A stretch of 64,000 nt of DNA from Oscarella lobularis (Eukaryota; Porifera; Homoscleromorpha; Homosclerophorida; Oscarellidae). The stretch covers positions 5,817,733-5,881,732 of the forward strand of contig NC_089175.1 in NCBI RefSeq assembly GCF_947507565.1, written 5' to 3'. The notes under the pieces were generated by a model. It saw nothing but the letters and a program-made list of their open reading frames with translations, did no database searches and had not been told where the DNA came from. Shown in pieces: positions 45,735 through 57,324 of the stretch; within the stretch, counting starts at the first letter, position 1; every line of letters starts with the position of its first letter. Position numbers and translations under genes: made by a program.

Positions 45735-48700
45735 ATGCATTCGCTGCCACTAACAACACTCTGTACCCTACTGATTGGAGCCTTGTTCAGTCAAGCTGCA
45801 AAGGTTTGTAGTAAAAAACGATCACCCGGCACTCGATCGTCGGGAGATCAATTCTTTTAAAACAGCTGCACAACGAAATGACGACAGATGAGCTAGCTCG
45901 ACTCCTCGGATCGAGATCTCTTGACGAAAGTAAGAAGGCTTGTGTGATACGCTAGCGGGGCTGGACTGCATGGTTAATTAATTGCGACTTCCTTTAGTTC
46001 CAGACTACGACCTTGTGACCCCATTTCAAGTGGACAAACACGGATCGTTTCACAGTAACGATCTATCGACGATTCACTTGCGAACGCGACGCTCCGACTA
46101 TCATCTCGTCAAAGACGTACCCGCTCATTTCAAAGTGCCGGCGTTCGGCGACGTGCACCACTTGGCCGTCTCGCCTAACAACGAATTGCTGTCGCCGGGC
46201 TTTATACTACAAGTCCATCTCGAGAATGGAAAAATCGACACGCACTACGAATATACTCATTCGCAGTACGTCGGCACGGTCCGTGGCGACGAAGACTCTC
46301 ACGTGGCCATAAGCAATCACGGCGGAAATCTCGTAAGAGCTCTTCACCTTGCGTATACTTACTACTGGTTCTTTTCAGATGGGTGTGATCATCACAGCTA
46401 ATGTGACCCTGATGCTTCAGCCTCTTCCTGACCATCACTCCACCGGAAGCGAAGCCAATCCTGACAACCACACGCATATTGTTTACAGACGCCAGGCGGA
46501 CGATGACTTGCCCACACCTCCGTACGAACGAGCGAGAGGATGCGACGTCAACGAATCCATTCCTGCGGAAGATTACAGAGAGGCGAAAAAGTTCGCAAAA
46601 ACATTGCGAGCAATGCGGCACGGAGAAGATTTACCGCCTGGAGTGAATCTATCTCTTGCGGCGGGTATCAATCAGCAGTACGTCGTCGAAGCCATCGTCG
46701 TCGGAGATAAGGAGCTTCTTCGAAAATGGAATTACAACGTTAACAACGTCAAATATTACATCATCACCTTGATGAATACTGTAAGAAATGCGCCGAAATG
46801 TCTTAGCCAAAGCTGACGGATCGTTTTGCTCAGGCATCGAGCATGTACAATAGAGACAAACTCGGCTACGACGTCCGTCTCATTCTCACGCGAATAGCCA
46901 TCTTTCAGTCTGAAAACGTAAGCCAATCTCAGCAAAGTGACGTAGCAAGAAACCCATTATTTCTACCATACAGGCTCAGCGCGACCAACGTCTGTATATA
47001 TCGCGAAATTCAAAGACGACGCTTGACAGTTTCTGCGATTGGCAAGCGAGAACTAAACCTGCAGCAAACAGCAGACTTACCTACGATCACGCCTTTCTAT
47101 TTACGGGGTAAAAATTGTCTAATCAGAAAGCAAAGGCACTATATTTAAATTTAAATTTTCCTGCAATAGTTACGGATTGTGCTTTGGCCGCAACGAAGAC
47201 TGCTGGGAACTTGGTGCGTACTTGAACTACGCCATCAAAGGAAGTAGTAGTAATGTAGTGTACTATCTAGGTCGCGCCTGGGTTCAAGGAATGTGCCGAG
47301 ATAAGTATGCCTGCTCCGTTAACGCCGAAAAAGGCATGCAACTTGGATTCGTTTTTGCTCACGAGCTCGGACACAAGTGCGAACTAAATTTACTGATCTC
47401 TATATCTTACAAACCACAATTATAGTCTTGGAATGTCTCATGATGGTGCGAACGGAAGGTGCCGTGCTGAGGACGGCTACGTCATGAAATCGAGCACGGG
47501 GCTAGCCCAGCGTATTTACCTTTGGTCGAGTTGCAGCAAGAACTATCTACTCAGCTATCTCAGGTATATTGAACCTGATTCTTAGCGGAAATGTAGAATA
47601 AGAATTATTTGTTTATATAGTAAGGGCGATACACAATGTCTTCTCGACAACCCAAAGCATTTCTTTTTGAAGTTCGGAAAAGACTACTATCGTCCGCCCG
47701 GCAGCATCTACTCCGTCGATCAACAGTGCAAATTCAGTTTTGGTTCGCAAGCTACTTTCTGCCGAAAGGAGACGCGAGATTATGTAAGGCAAACGATGGT
47801 CTTAGTTGGCGTGAACTGAGAAACAAATCTGTTGCTTAGAACGTGTGCGATAGACTCTACTGCGATGACAAAGACTGGCCTCGATGTGTAACGACATACA
47901 CCGGAGCCGCTGACGGAACTCCGTGTGGGTGTGGAGATCAAAGGGTACAGTACAACTAGACGGGTATGCTCTTCTTTTCTCTTACTAGAGCGTCTTTATT
48001 GTCAAACAGGTGTGCTATGATAGGAGATGCGTAGACAAAAACAGTGCGCCCTTTCCACAATTGCCCGAACCGAGCATGTTCAATCCGAGGCTCCGTTACG
48101 ATGATCCCGACGGCGACGGCGTTGCACTACCTCGCGCGCCAAGCCCTCTTAGAACTCGGCGCATTCCCGGGTGCATTAGCAACCCCTGTCGAGCCTCTGT
48201 TCACGGTCAGTGGAGCGCTTGGTCGGCTCCGTCAGTGTGCAGCCGATCGTGTGGCGGCGGATTTCAGAGACAGAATCGTTTTTGCAACAGGCCACGGTAG
48301 CAACGTAAACACAGCATACAGAAAAGATTTGAGAATTAAATCCTGTCTCTCTTTATTAACAGACCCCAAAACTGCGGTCGGGAATGTTCGGGCGAGTCAA
48401 CCCGCCACACTGAGTGCAATACGCAGGTATTTACGTGTGGTTAGTCCATTGGTTGCGATAGCGTTTCGGGATTTGCAAAGAAATGCGACCGCTGCGGAGT
48501 GAGCGTGGGAAACGAAACCAACTGGGCGCCCATTAGAGGTGTCTATAACATTACGCAGCAGTGGCAAGGTCATAATGCGGTCTTTTCAAAACTCTTATAC
48601 AGTATACTGTATATGTATACCAAATACGTTTAGGATATCACACGGTGACTACTTTTCCTACTAAGGCCGGAAACATTGTAGTGAAGGGAAGCACATCAGT

Positions 48701-49565
48701 AACTTTTGGTGAGCTGTACCGCTACATTTTTCTGAAATATTATTACTGGCTGTCATTTTCAGCTCTTTTTGACACGAGCGGCAAAGGTCTCTTCAGATTT
48801 TTGCTCAATTCGGAAACGTTCAGCTACGGAAACGTAGTCTTTCGTTACACGGCAAAACCACCGCGCATTCAAGCGATCGGTCAACTCAGCAAATCCGTTG
48901 TACTCAAAGTAAGTCATTGCTCCGCGCGTGCAGCAAAGATCCACGAACGCTTTCTCTAGCTCTATACGACCGGTCAGAATGCGCAGACACCAAACATTGA
49001 GTATTCGTACTACATACCAGTCATCTCAAAAGACTCTGATTACGCCTGGGCAGTTATTCCGGGTCCGTGCAGCGTCACATGCGGAACAGGTGTGCATTAC
49101 ACTAACGAGCTCTCAAAACTCAACTCGGCCTTTGTTTCCTCAGAGGAAGGAGTGCAGTCGTCTGTAGCAGAATGCCACAAAAAGAGCAACGGAGCTAGTG
49201 CGGATAAAAAGAACTGCGCTGCTTCTACTCCGCCCCCAGTGAGACGTCGTCGATGTAAACACAATCCGGAGAACGTTGTTCCGTGTCCGGCGTTTGACTG
49301 GTTTGCAGAATCGTACGGCGAGTGCAGCAAATCGTGCGGATATGGAACAAAACAGCGAACCGTCACGTGTCGCAATAGCCAAACTCGTCAAGTCGTCGAC
49401 AATGACGAATGCGATGCTACGACTAAACTCGAGACCGAGACGGACTGCTCTGAGGGACCGTGTGTAGATCAACACAAGGAGGTGTGCACGTTGCTGCTCA
49501 ACTCTTCAACGTGCAGGAATACCGTCGTGCGCCAATTCTGTCGTGGAAGCTGCGAGTCGGCTTAG
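45735..49565 (+). pseudogene. ADAMTS-type metalloprotease, copy C, lacking two Cys-rich exons
   Basis: Exons from the signal peptide (TLCTLLIGALFSQAA) through protease, disintegrin-like and first TSP1 regions align with gene A, and the zinc site HELGHN + LGMSHDG is kept. The propeptide site RAMR is present. At 48426-48443 the two Cys-rich exons corresponding to 35826-36122 of gene A, with their introns, are gone. Only 18 bp (GTATTTACGTGTGGTTAG) separate the flanking exons. That is too short for an intron, and reading through meets TAG. Skipping exon 12 does not restore phase. The downstream spacer, TSP1 and tail exons remain open, with lower identity. Copy C is therefore probably non-functional or yields a truncated protease. 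Confidence 0.7.
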
Positions 49566-50795
49566 TGGAGCAAAAACTTCTCTTTCACCCTTTATCTTTA
49601 TGTAGACAAACTGAGCGCTTGACTTACCTCGCTTCATCCACCACCGACGCAATTGCATCATAAATGCATGTTAGCGCTCAAAATTGTCTGACATAGTGAG
49701 TCCGTATAGATAAATGGTGAGTCGGAAATGTTACAATTTGCTTAATTGGGGTGTTCAGGGACCCTACTCCAAAACTGCTCTAAGAAACGTAATCCCATCT
49801 GGTAGGAGACGCGTCGTTTGACCGTTAAAAGGTCAAAAAACGCGTCTCCTTCCCCATAGCAAACGTTTTAAAAACACAAAGTTACGACACTTGATAAAAA
49901 CCCCACGGAAGCCGCCTGTTGGTGCTATGGAGGTTTATGCGGTATCAGAGTGCCTTACAGGAGCAGCGGGGCTAATGACTAGGAAAGTCAGGTGAGGAAA
50001 TCAAGCAGCCACCGGGCCATGATGATGATCACCTTTTATGCTCCGAGGTACTATAAGACACCCTACTATGTATAAAGAACAGTGCAGGGCAACCAGGGCA
50101 GAGTTAATTCGAAGTGAGAGTGAATAGACTATAGTTTACAACTCGCTTGGGGATATTTATTTTAAAAAACTCTCAGCTTGGGGAGTTTGAAGGCCTCACT
50201 CTAATACTATATGGGATAATGCTCATTCCAATGCGTGCAATTTACCTTCGCCGGTCTGGAGCGCGGTCCTTCACGCGAAGTCCGAGAAGAGAAGAAGCAG
50301 TAGAACCCGGATCACGAAGAAAACTAAAAAACAACAAGTATGATACTATGATGTAATCGCTAACTCATAACTGATGACGGTGTTGCATTGTCTAACTGAT
50401 GCAAAACCAATATTCTTTTTCAAAAAATTAATCCAACTCCAACATTAATATAGTCAAATTTTGACCCTTCTCGGCAGAGTCGCGTGCTGCACAAACGTAG
50501 CCTCGTCAGTTTGAAATCTATGCATACTATATGGTAGGGCCCCTTCAGATGTATTTTTACTTCAACACTAGCTCGACTATATCAGTCAACATCAGATCTT
50601 CCATTTGAAGGGAATTAATTAATTAACGTTTTAAACCGAAGCAAAGAGATATTTGTTAAAAATTGCGATTTTATTATAGGATGATGCAGGTGCAAGTTGT
50701 TTGAAAAAAGCAATGGCATACGTGTACAATAAATGATAGAAAAAAACAAGAAGCGATTCTGTCACCGTTTTGCCATGCAGGCATTTGTCAAGATG
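49566..50795. other. Intergenic region after the ADAMTS array
   Basis: No gene. It contains array-flank repeats (49735-49800 and 50140-50420) and one copy of a palindromic element at 49805-49900. Confidence 0.5.
49805..49900. repeat. Palindromic MITE-like element, copy 1
   Basis: A 45-bp near-palindrome, GGAGACGCGTCGTTTGACC against GGTCAAAAAACGCGTCTCC around a GTTAAAA centre, is followed by an AT-rich tail ending AAGTTACGACACTTGATA. The same head and tail occur at 55281-55379 in the same orientation. Confidence 0.7.
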
Positions 50796-51773
50796 TCAAA
50801 TACGGTGGATAAGAGCTACTTTTGCCAGTCGAAGGATAAATGCTACTAGTAGAACGACTTTGGGAAACCTGAAGAGCTTCGGCTTGATGTACAATCTGCT
50901 AAACTGCACAGAGCCAAACGAATAGATAAGCACAAACAACGACGCCAACATTTGAAACCATTCACCGTTTCTCAGTGTCTCTTCCTTAGCTGTCAATAAG
51001 AAAATTGCGGCGGCAATTGCTGGAATCAATCCAAAAATTCGTGGAAGGATTTTGTCTTGACTGCTTAAAAATGTCGCCGCCGCAAACAGCAAACAGACGC
51101 ACAAATCGGTAAATGACAGGTGCAACATTACTCCGTACTCTTCACGTTGCCATGCAGCAGACATTGATATCAGTTCTGCAGAAAGCATCGCAACAGCGGT
51201 AACTCCTATAAGGTAACGAATATGTTGCCATTTTTTCTCAAAAAGATTACACTGAGAGTCGACTTCTTCTGGTGTGTGCTGCGAATCGAAGATAAGTAAA
51301 GTATGAACGATGCTAATGAGTGAAATGAGCGTTGCATAAGCTGTGCTCTCTAGTGCGGCAGCGCCCTTTTTGATCATTGGCTGGCTATTATTGAAGCACT
51401 TCAAAACGCTTTCGCTTTGCGGTTCTCGCACTTTCTGCAGGACGACCATAAAAAAAACTGCATAGATAACAGAGACTGCGACGTGCCGAAAAAGATCCCA
51501 AATCGTTTGATCCGGAGAAGGAATGCCTGCTTCAAACAGATCTTTAAGAACAACCACGTAAAAACATATTGCAAAGAATCCCAGCAGGTCCAGGAAGGGC
51601 AGAAACACGTTGCCAGCGGGGGCCAAAGCGAAGCTGCTCACCGATATGAAAAGGAGCGAGACAGCTCCAAACGTCAAGAGTATCAAGGAACACGTAAAGA
51701 AAACAAACGGCAGCATCGACTCTTTCCGTCTGTTTGTCTGTAAAAGCGCGTGCCTTTTGCCTTTCATTGTCAT
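50796..51773 (-). CDS. Multipass membrane protein of unknown family
   Basis: A single open frame of 325 residues from the ATG at 51773. A short basic N-terminus (MTMKGKRHALLQTNRRKES) is followed by about eight or nine hydrophobic spans, for example LPFVFFTCSLILLTFG, FLDLLGFFAICFYVVVL, YLIGVTAVAMLSAELIS and LIPAIAAAIFLL. No signature motif is recognised. It lies 301 bp downstream of, and on the same strand as, the Death-domain multipass gene. Both have similar long runs of spans, so they may be related or even spliced together. Confidence 0.6.
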   Translation of the reverse strand: MTMKGKRHALLQTNRRKESMLPFVFFTCSLILLTFGAVSLLFISVSSFALAPAGNVFLPFLDLLGFFAICFYVVVLKDLFEAGIPSPDQTIWDLFRHVAVSVIYAVFFMVVLQKVREPQSESVLKCFNNSQPMIKKGAAALESTAYATLISLISIVHTLLIFDSQHTPEEVDSQCNLFEKKWQHIRYLIGVTAVAMLSAELISMSAAWQREEYGVMLHLSFTDLCVCLLFAAATFLSSQDKILPRIFGLIPAIAAAIFLLTAKEETLRNGEWFQMLASLFVLIYSFGSVQFSRLYIKPKLFRFPKVVLLVAFILRLAKVALIHRI

Positions 51774-52074
51774 CCCGACCGTTTGTTTGGAGGGCGGATA
51801 AGTTGTGAGACGACGTCACGTGAGCTTCGGTCGTGCATAGATTAAATAGATATATGGTATGACGAAATCGGCGAATTGAACACCCAGCGCGGCAAGAAAG
51901 AGAGAGAAGATTAGTAATGAGTCTAAACATTGAAGCGTGATGTTCTTTACTGGGATGTTGTACAACTATGACCAATACATTCATAGCACGGTATATATAT
52001 ATAGATCACACGACGGGTAGGCGTCATTTAGTTAGCAGTGCGGTTTACGTGTGCAGGCTAGACACGCACGAAGA
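51774..52074. other. Spacer between two minus-strand membrane protein genes
   Basis: About 300 bp with no clear exon. A TATATATATA stretch lies near 51991. Confidence 0.4.
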
Positions 52075-54632
52075 TCAAGAAAAAAGAAAAGAGTGTAGAC
52101 ACAACGCAAGTAAAAACGCCGCACGTTTCTGTGAGAAATATTGTATTACCCAGACAAGGCCAAGAACAATTATGAGCCCCCACTCGGCGATACTGAGCAG
52201 TGTCATTCCACTCCATTCGGACCTTTTCATTTGTATCCTTGAATAGATCTTGAGACATAGAAGTTGAACTGCTTGAAGCCAAAAGGCGAGAAACATCATA
52301 ACAGAATTATGAGTTGCGGTGTTCATGACCAGTAAACTTGGTTGTAGCAAAACCACAAAAAATGCCGCAACCGTACTAAGCGCAAGAATGAATTTGTCAA
52401 CAGTTGTGTCTATGAAAGCGCCAAGAAGCTGCAGAATTGAAAACATGGATGTAATAATAAAAAAAGCTGGATCTTTCTTATTTTTCAGATCAGCGCAAAG
52501 GAAAGCTCCGAGATACAATAAAATGACAGATGCACCAGAGATGATCGGAAGGTAGCGAAAGACCCAGTTCCACTGACTTTGAATACGTTTGACAGCGTCT
52601 TTTCCAATGTCCTTTCTAGCACTGTCATTTAGATCAAAATAATACCCAAGTATTTTCTGAGCGTATTTGGAGAAGGCAAGCATCATCTGCCAGCAACATA
52701 AGCTGAGAATCATGCAAACGCTTTCAACCGTTATGAGCACAGATTTGCTCCTTAAGTTTCGTTCAGGATCTGTCCATAAATTGGAGTAGGAACGAGGAGG
52801 ATCAAAAGCTCCCACAAGGATGAAAATTACAGCAGCTATTATTGCTTGACCAATTCCACTGAGAAAGAAATAGAAAAGAATGTCATCAAATAATCCTGCT
52901 ACTTTTCGGATCACATTGTTAGCGGTTACGTTCTCTGAGGTTTGACGATCAAGGTACGACCCAAGATACTTTCTGATTGTGCAAGCTGCTTTGCTTGTCC
53001 AGGTGACTCTCAACAACTGGGAGTTATTTGCACATAAAAAGTCCCGGAGTACCCACAGACATACAGCTGGTACCAAGATTCGAACGAACAACTGCAGAAA
53101 AAATACTGCCAATGCTGCCGGACCAGTGCCGCCAGTTTCCGTTTCGCAGTAGTCTATAACTCTCGCTGCAGAAAAGAGAATTTGCATGACAGCTACTATC
53201 AAAAATAATACCCAAAGAAAGATGTGTGACACTTTTTCTGGGTTTGACACTTTTTCCAGAAACCGGAAAACAGAAAGATCAAAGACATTCATGGTGAACT
53301 CATAGGTGGGATTCGCTTCTTCTGTTGCCTTGCAATTCGTACTCTTCTCCGTCAGTGAATAGAGTGCTCGTATCAAGCTATCTTCAACTTCAGATTTCTT
53401 GCTATCCTTCTTGAAAGAGAGCGTCGGTACTCCCGAGAACATACACACGTCTTGATCGCTCTCGTCAAGTCGAACTCTGAGAAACGAAATTTCACCGTTG
53501 TCTAGCCTTGATATAGCATAATCCTGAAAGTATCGTTCTCGTTCTCGCAAAGAATCCTTGTCGTAAGTGTGCCGTGCATCTACTACCGCTTCGCAGCTCT
53601 TCAAAATAGTTTTAAAGTTTCGAAAGCGATTTCGCTTCTTTTTCTTTGGTTCGGCGGAAAGAAGAGCTGTAGAAATATTATGCTTGCGTAGGGAACTCTC
53701 TACTTTTGTGTAAAGGTCATCAGATCTGTTTCCAAAAACAGCCACTTTTGTCTTCCTTTCTTTCAGTCGCTGCGCAAGTTTACTAACTACAAATAGGGTA
53801 GGTCCAGAGTCCAAGGGCACGACGTAACGTTTACTCACCTTTCAAAGGTCGACAATGATCCTCACTCTCACTCTTACTAACTTCACTTCCTCCTTCGTTT
53901 TCTTTCTTTGCAGTTCTTGAAGGCGGTTTTGATTCCAGTAACGTTTCCGCCAGATCTATGCAGTTATGGTTCATGCAGGCTTCAGCCAGTGCTCCAACGG
54001 TCGCGGAGGAGCCTCGCTTAGACTTCCACTTAAAAATAGCTTTATAACAGTATAATGCGTGATCCTGAGACGGATCCTCGCGAATTTCAGCAATATCGTC
54101 GCCGCTAAGCTCTAACCGACGTGACGAAAAATTTACCCAATCTCTTCTTATTAGATCAGAAACAGCATTGGCTATCTCGTTAGTAATCGGGCCCGTCCTT
54201 TCTTTGGCAGTAGAGCGTAGCCGTTGTTGAAACTCTACAGCAAATAACAGTTTAATTAATTAATGCTCTCTTCGATTTTGTGCTTTGGGCTTCATCTTAC
54301 ACTCTAGTATTACAGTTCGATCACGCGAGCAAAAGGGAGCCTCAGTCTCACAGAATAACATTTTGGCCCCAGGATAAACCTTCTATGATTGCCTAACCTT
54401 GATCGCTTTCCATGTGTTTGTTTTCAAAAGACAACTGTATCAGGCCTGCAACACTAGAAGTATGGTGACGCGCAGAACTCACAAGCAACTTTAGGAATAT
54501 CAGGAACGCGTCAAACTGCACGAAGGAAGTCAGCTCTAGGCGTAGTTTTCCAGATAATAGACAAAGTTTGGGTACCGGGTACCGTATGGTACTCAATTCT
54601 GAGCGATCACGAGGTGCCTCACGTGCTGCCAT
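52075..54632 (-). CDS. Death domain - Rossmann-like - multipass membrane protein
   Basis: Three exons, 54632-54398, 54234-53839 and 53786-52075, with introns of 163 and 52 bp; both junctions are phase 1 and close, giving 780 residues. Exon 2 has a Death-domain pattern: EIANAVSDLIRRDWVNFSSR, then LELSGDDIAEIREDP, then CYKAIFKWKSKRGSSATVGA, then LAETLLES. The start of exon 3 looks like an alpha/beta Rossmann-type module (KVAVFGNRSDDLYTKVESSL, then ILKSCEAVVDARH), vaguely like TIR or related folds; this is only suggestive. About nine or ten membrane spans follow (for example IFLWVLFLIVAVMQILF and WGLIIVLGLVWVIQYF). The N-terminal exon has no recognised domain. I know of no standard family with this layout. 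A cytosolic Death domain tethered to a polytopic membrane part suggests a sensor or channel-like signalling protein. Confidence 0.65.
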
Positions 54633-55150
54633 GGCAACGTTTATCCATAGAATAAAGAGCGGTTAGATAGTGGCTAACGGAAGAATCCTTGACTGGTGCG
54701 ACGGACGATGCGAAGAGATCGCTCCAGATTCAAGAGCTTGAACAGGATCCTAGCGAGATACTCCTGGAGAGTCATCGCTCATGAACACCAAAGCATAAGA
54801 TGACGTTTCCTCGACGTGAATCAGCTTGGTTGCAACGCCTTTTTCAGCAATGCCTGTGCACTTCTTTTGGTCCTTCGACGAATTTCACCACGAGATCTTT
54901 TTTGGGTCCACTTTGCGCACTTTCGTGTTCATTGCTTCTTTGTACTCCACTGATGAAATTCCTGCAGCACCGGAATCTGCCTTCATAACGGGAAGAGACG
55001 AAAGCGCTGAAGGAAAGTCTTTTGGCGTCCAGCTTGAACATTTTAGCCCAATCTCTAACCGGAGAAGAACTGAATGAGATATTGTCTCGCATTTTTTGGT
55101 TCATCCCACGAATAAAAACGCCGTAGAGATGAAGTTCAAGTCGAACGAAA

Positions 55151-55196
55151 GTGCAGTAAATCGTACGGAAATGGAGTGAAACAGCGAACCGTCACG
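55151..55196 (+). pseudogene. 46-bp sliver of an ADAMTS TSP1 exon
   Basis: GTGCAGTAAATCGTACGGAA, then ATGGAGTGAAACAGCGAACC and GTCACG, matches the TSP1 coding stretch of genes A and B (around 37105-37150) at almost every base. Nothing on either side matches. Confidence 0.7.
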
Positions 55197-55280
55197 GAAA
55201 CAAGAAATTGAGGACTAAAAATGTGGAAAAGAGGTACAATGAAAGAGCAAAAATTTAAGTGAGGCTCCCTTTGGAAGCTA

Positions 55281-55379
55281 GGAGACGCGTCGTTTGACCG
55301 TTAAAAAGGTCAAAAAACGCGTCTCCGTCACATAGAAAACTTTTTAAAAAATAGAAAAGTTACGACACTTGATACAAAC
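55281..55379. repeat. Palindromic MITE-like element, copy 2
   Basis: A 46-bp near-palindrome starting GGAGACGCGTCGTTTGACC and ending CGCGTCTCC, with the same AT-rich tail AAGTTACGACACTTGATA as copy 1 at 49805-49900. Confidence 0.7.
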
Positions 55380-55905
55380 TGCTCGTCGACACTTCGTCGT
55401 CCGTCAATAATTTTGATGTCCAGGCTGTAAATCACTTATTCTCTCCGAATCCGGCTCGTGTGCAAAATTCGTCGTGCAAAGCGCCTGAGAGAGAAGGGAT
55501 AGTAGAATAGTACAAAAAATGGGCTTCTATTATTATACTTCTTGTCCTTTAGTTCACGAGCAAGATCGCTTGTACCCAGAAGCAGACGCTTCAGTGCAGT
55601 CTCGTCTCATCGAACCGCGAACGAACGAAGACTCGCCCGTTCACGCGCGCTCTCGTTAGCTCGACGTCTTGAGGTTGAACGCGAATCAGAGTTCGTGATT
55701 CTACCACGGATTGTTGAGTGATTCTAGAACTACTCCAAACGCAGGCGATAACGAAGTCGAAATGACGCCTGCAACTAAGCCTCGCCTGATTTTTGACTTC
55801 CTCGCTGCCCTATCATTTGCCGCAACGCAAGCTAAGCGCCGCATGATCGACGGACGAAGAGCTTTGTTGTTGCGGGACGAAGCACTGCGCGCACGCTAAG
55901 CACCG

Positions 55906-56715
55906 ATGCTGCTCGACATTGTTCTCGCCAGTGTTCTTTTATTCCTTATCCAACCCGTCCAACTTCAAACGGACTTCTTTCCGACGAACCTAAACTCGCC
56001 AGAATTCGCGACAAATGCGACCGACTCGCCGAACGTGACCTCCTCGACGCCACGCAGTCCATCGGGCGACATTGGCTCAAACGACGACTCTCCCCACTGC
56101 CCCACCGACCCGTCGTGTTCATCTCGACTCTCCAAATGCATCGAGTGTCGACAGAACGCGAACTGTCGCTACGGAACCACAGTCAACGTCCAATGCAGAT
56201 GCACGGTAACGTAAACAATAGAAAAATCGTCCTAGATGACGTCGAGTTCGTCTATAGACGGAGGAAAGAGTGTTCAATAGAACAGCGATATGTTCGTTCT
56301 GCCATCAACTCAATTCGACGCAGTATACCTGTTCGAATGATTCGAATTGCAATGTAAGGATTTAAATTAAATAAATTAAATAAATAGACGTTTTTCTCTT
56401 AAGGCTGTAGCGACGCCGAGAGAGCGAGTCACGTTGACGTGCACGGTCAATCCGGACGTGCTCTGTCTGGGCAATCGGCAATTCAAGAAGTTCTCGACGT
56501 GCAATTGGACGTCTGGACATCGCTGGTCCACGGCCATGCTTTTGAGTATTACTCTCGGCGGTTTTGGCGTCGATCGTTTCTATTTGGGCCACTGGGAAGT
56601 CGGTCTCGGGAAACTGTTCAGCTTCGGGGGAGCGGGAGTGTGGACGCTCGTCGACGTGATTCTTATAGGGATAGGTTACGTTAAGCCAGCAGACGGTTCG
56701 CTTTACATATTCTAA
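55906..56715 (+). CDS. TM2D3: TM2 domain-containing protein 3
   Basis: Three exons, 55906-56205, 56258-56353 and 56404-56715, phase 0, giving 235 residues. The N-terminus is a signal peptide (VLASVLLFLIQPVQLQ). A Thr/Ser/Pro-rich stretch and Cys pairs follow (SKCIECRQNANCRYG, then ICSFCHQLN). CLGNRQFKKFSTCNWTSGHR leads into the TM2 domain: WSTAMLLSITLGGFGVDRFY with the conserved DRF, then GLGKLFSFGGAGVWTLVDV, ending PADGSLYIF. This ending and layout are those of TM2D3 (Drosophila almondex), a two-span protein linked to Notch signalling and amyloid biology. Confidence 0.95.
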
Positions 56716-57324
56716 ACATTCTAAACAAGGGATTTTAATTCTATAAAGAAATTCTTCTCTAGAGCGGATAAAGGGTTGTAAGCAAATCCTTTCCTGCTCT
56801 GTATCAGCTCACGGTGAGCGCCTACCAGCTAGGCTTCTTACAAACGCTTCACTGTCGCCACCTCGCTGCTAAACTGTTTATCATCGGGCATGCAGCCCAG
56901 TGAACGTCGAAACCCATTTCGAATGCCAAAGAATTTTATGCATGAGTAACAAACACATCACTGCTTATTAAAGAAGAAAATTAGTTCTACGCGTAAGCTG
57001 CCCCTCGTTAGCCTTAAACCTCTGTCCCTCTGGTTGATTGCATCAAGAGGCTGATTATCAGCTCGCAGTTGGAACGTACAGTACAAAGAGCAATTCCTCA
57101 AATGCTGAGTAGATTTATAAGCGTAGCCGTTGCACTTTTCAAGTAATTATACAAGAAATTGAACGCTCTAATTTCAGCTGAAATGTAAAGCACACAGAGT
57201 GAGACATCTCACAACTACATCGACCGACAGACAAGACCTTTAGACTAAGAAAAAGCTGTTTGCAATTTTGAGAAAGAAACAGCTCCGTTGTCAATCAAAG
57301 AAAACAGAAGCGACAATGAACTTC
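56716..57324. other. Convergent intergenic region
   Basis: About 600 bp between the 3' ends of TM2D3 and the LRAT-like gene; no feature recognised. Confidence 0.45.

Larger units (their letters stand above)
54633..55905. other. Intergenic region with ADAMTS sliver and palindromic element
   Basis: No gene is recognised. It includes the ADAMTS-derived piece at 55151-55196, the palindromic element at 55281-55379, and a 62-codon open frame (55711-55899) that stops 6 bp before the TM2D3 start. That frame could be an upstream ORF in the TM2D3 leader. Confidence 0.5.

Noticed and set aside
49805-49849. Rho-independent-style hairpin or CRISPR repeat
   Set aside because: The setting is eukaryotic, there are only two distant copies, and no spacer array exists.
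54800-55104. Overlapping frames on both strands after the Death-domain gene
   Set aside because: Short, overlapping and with no recognisable motifs or splice partners.
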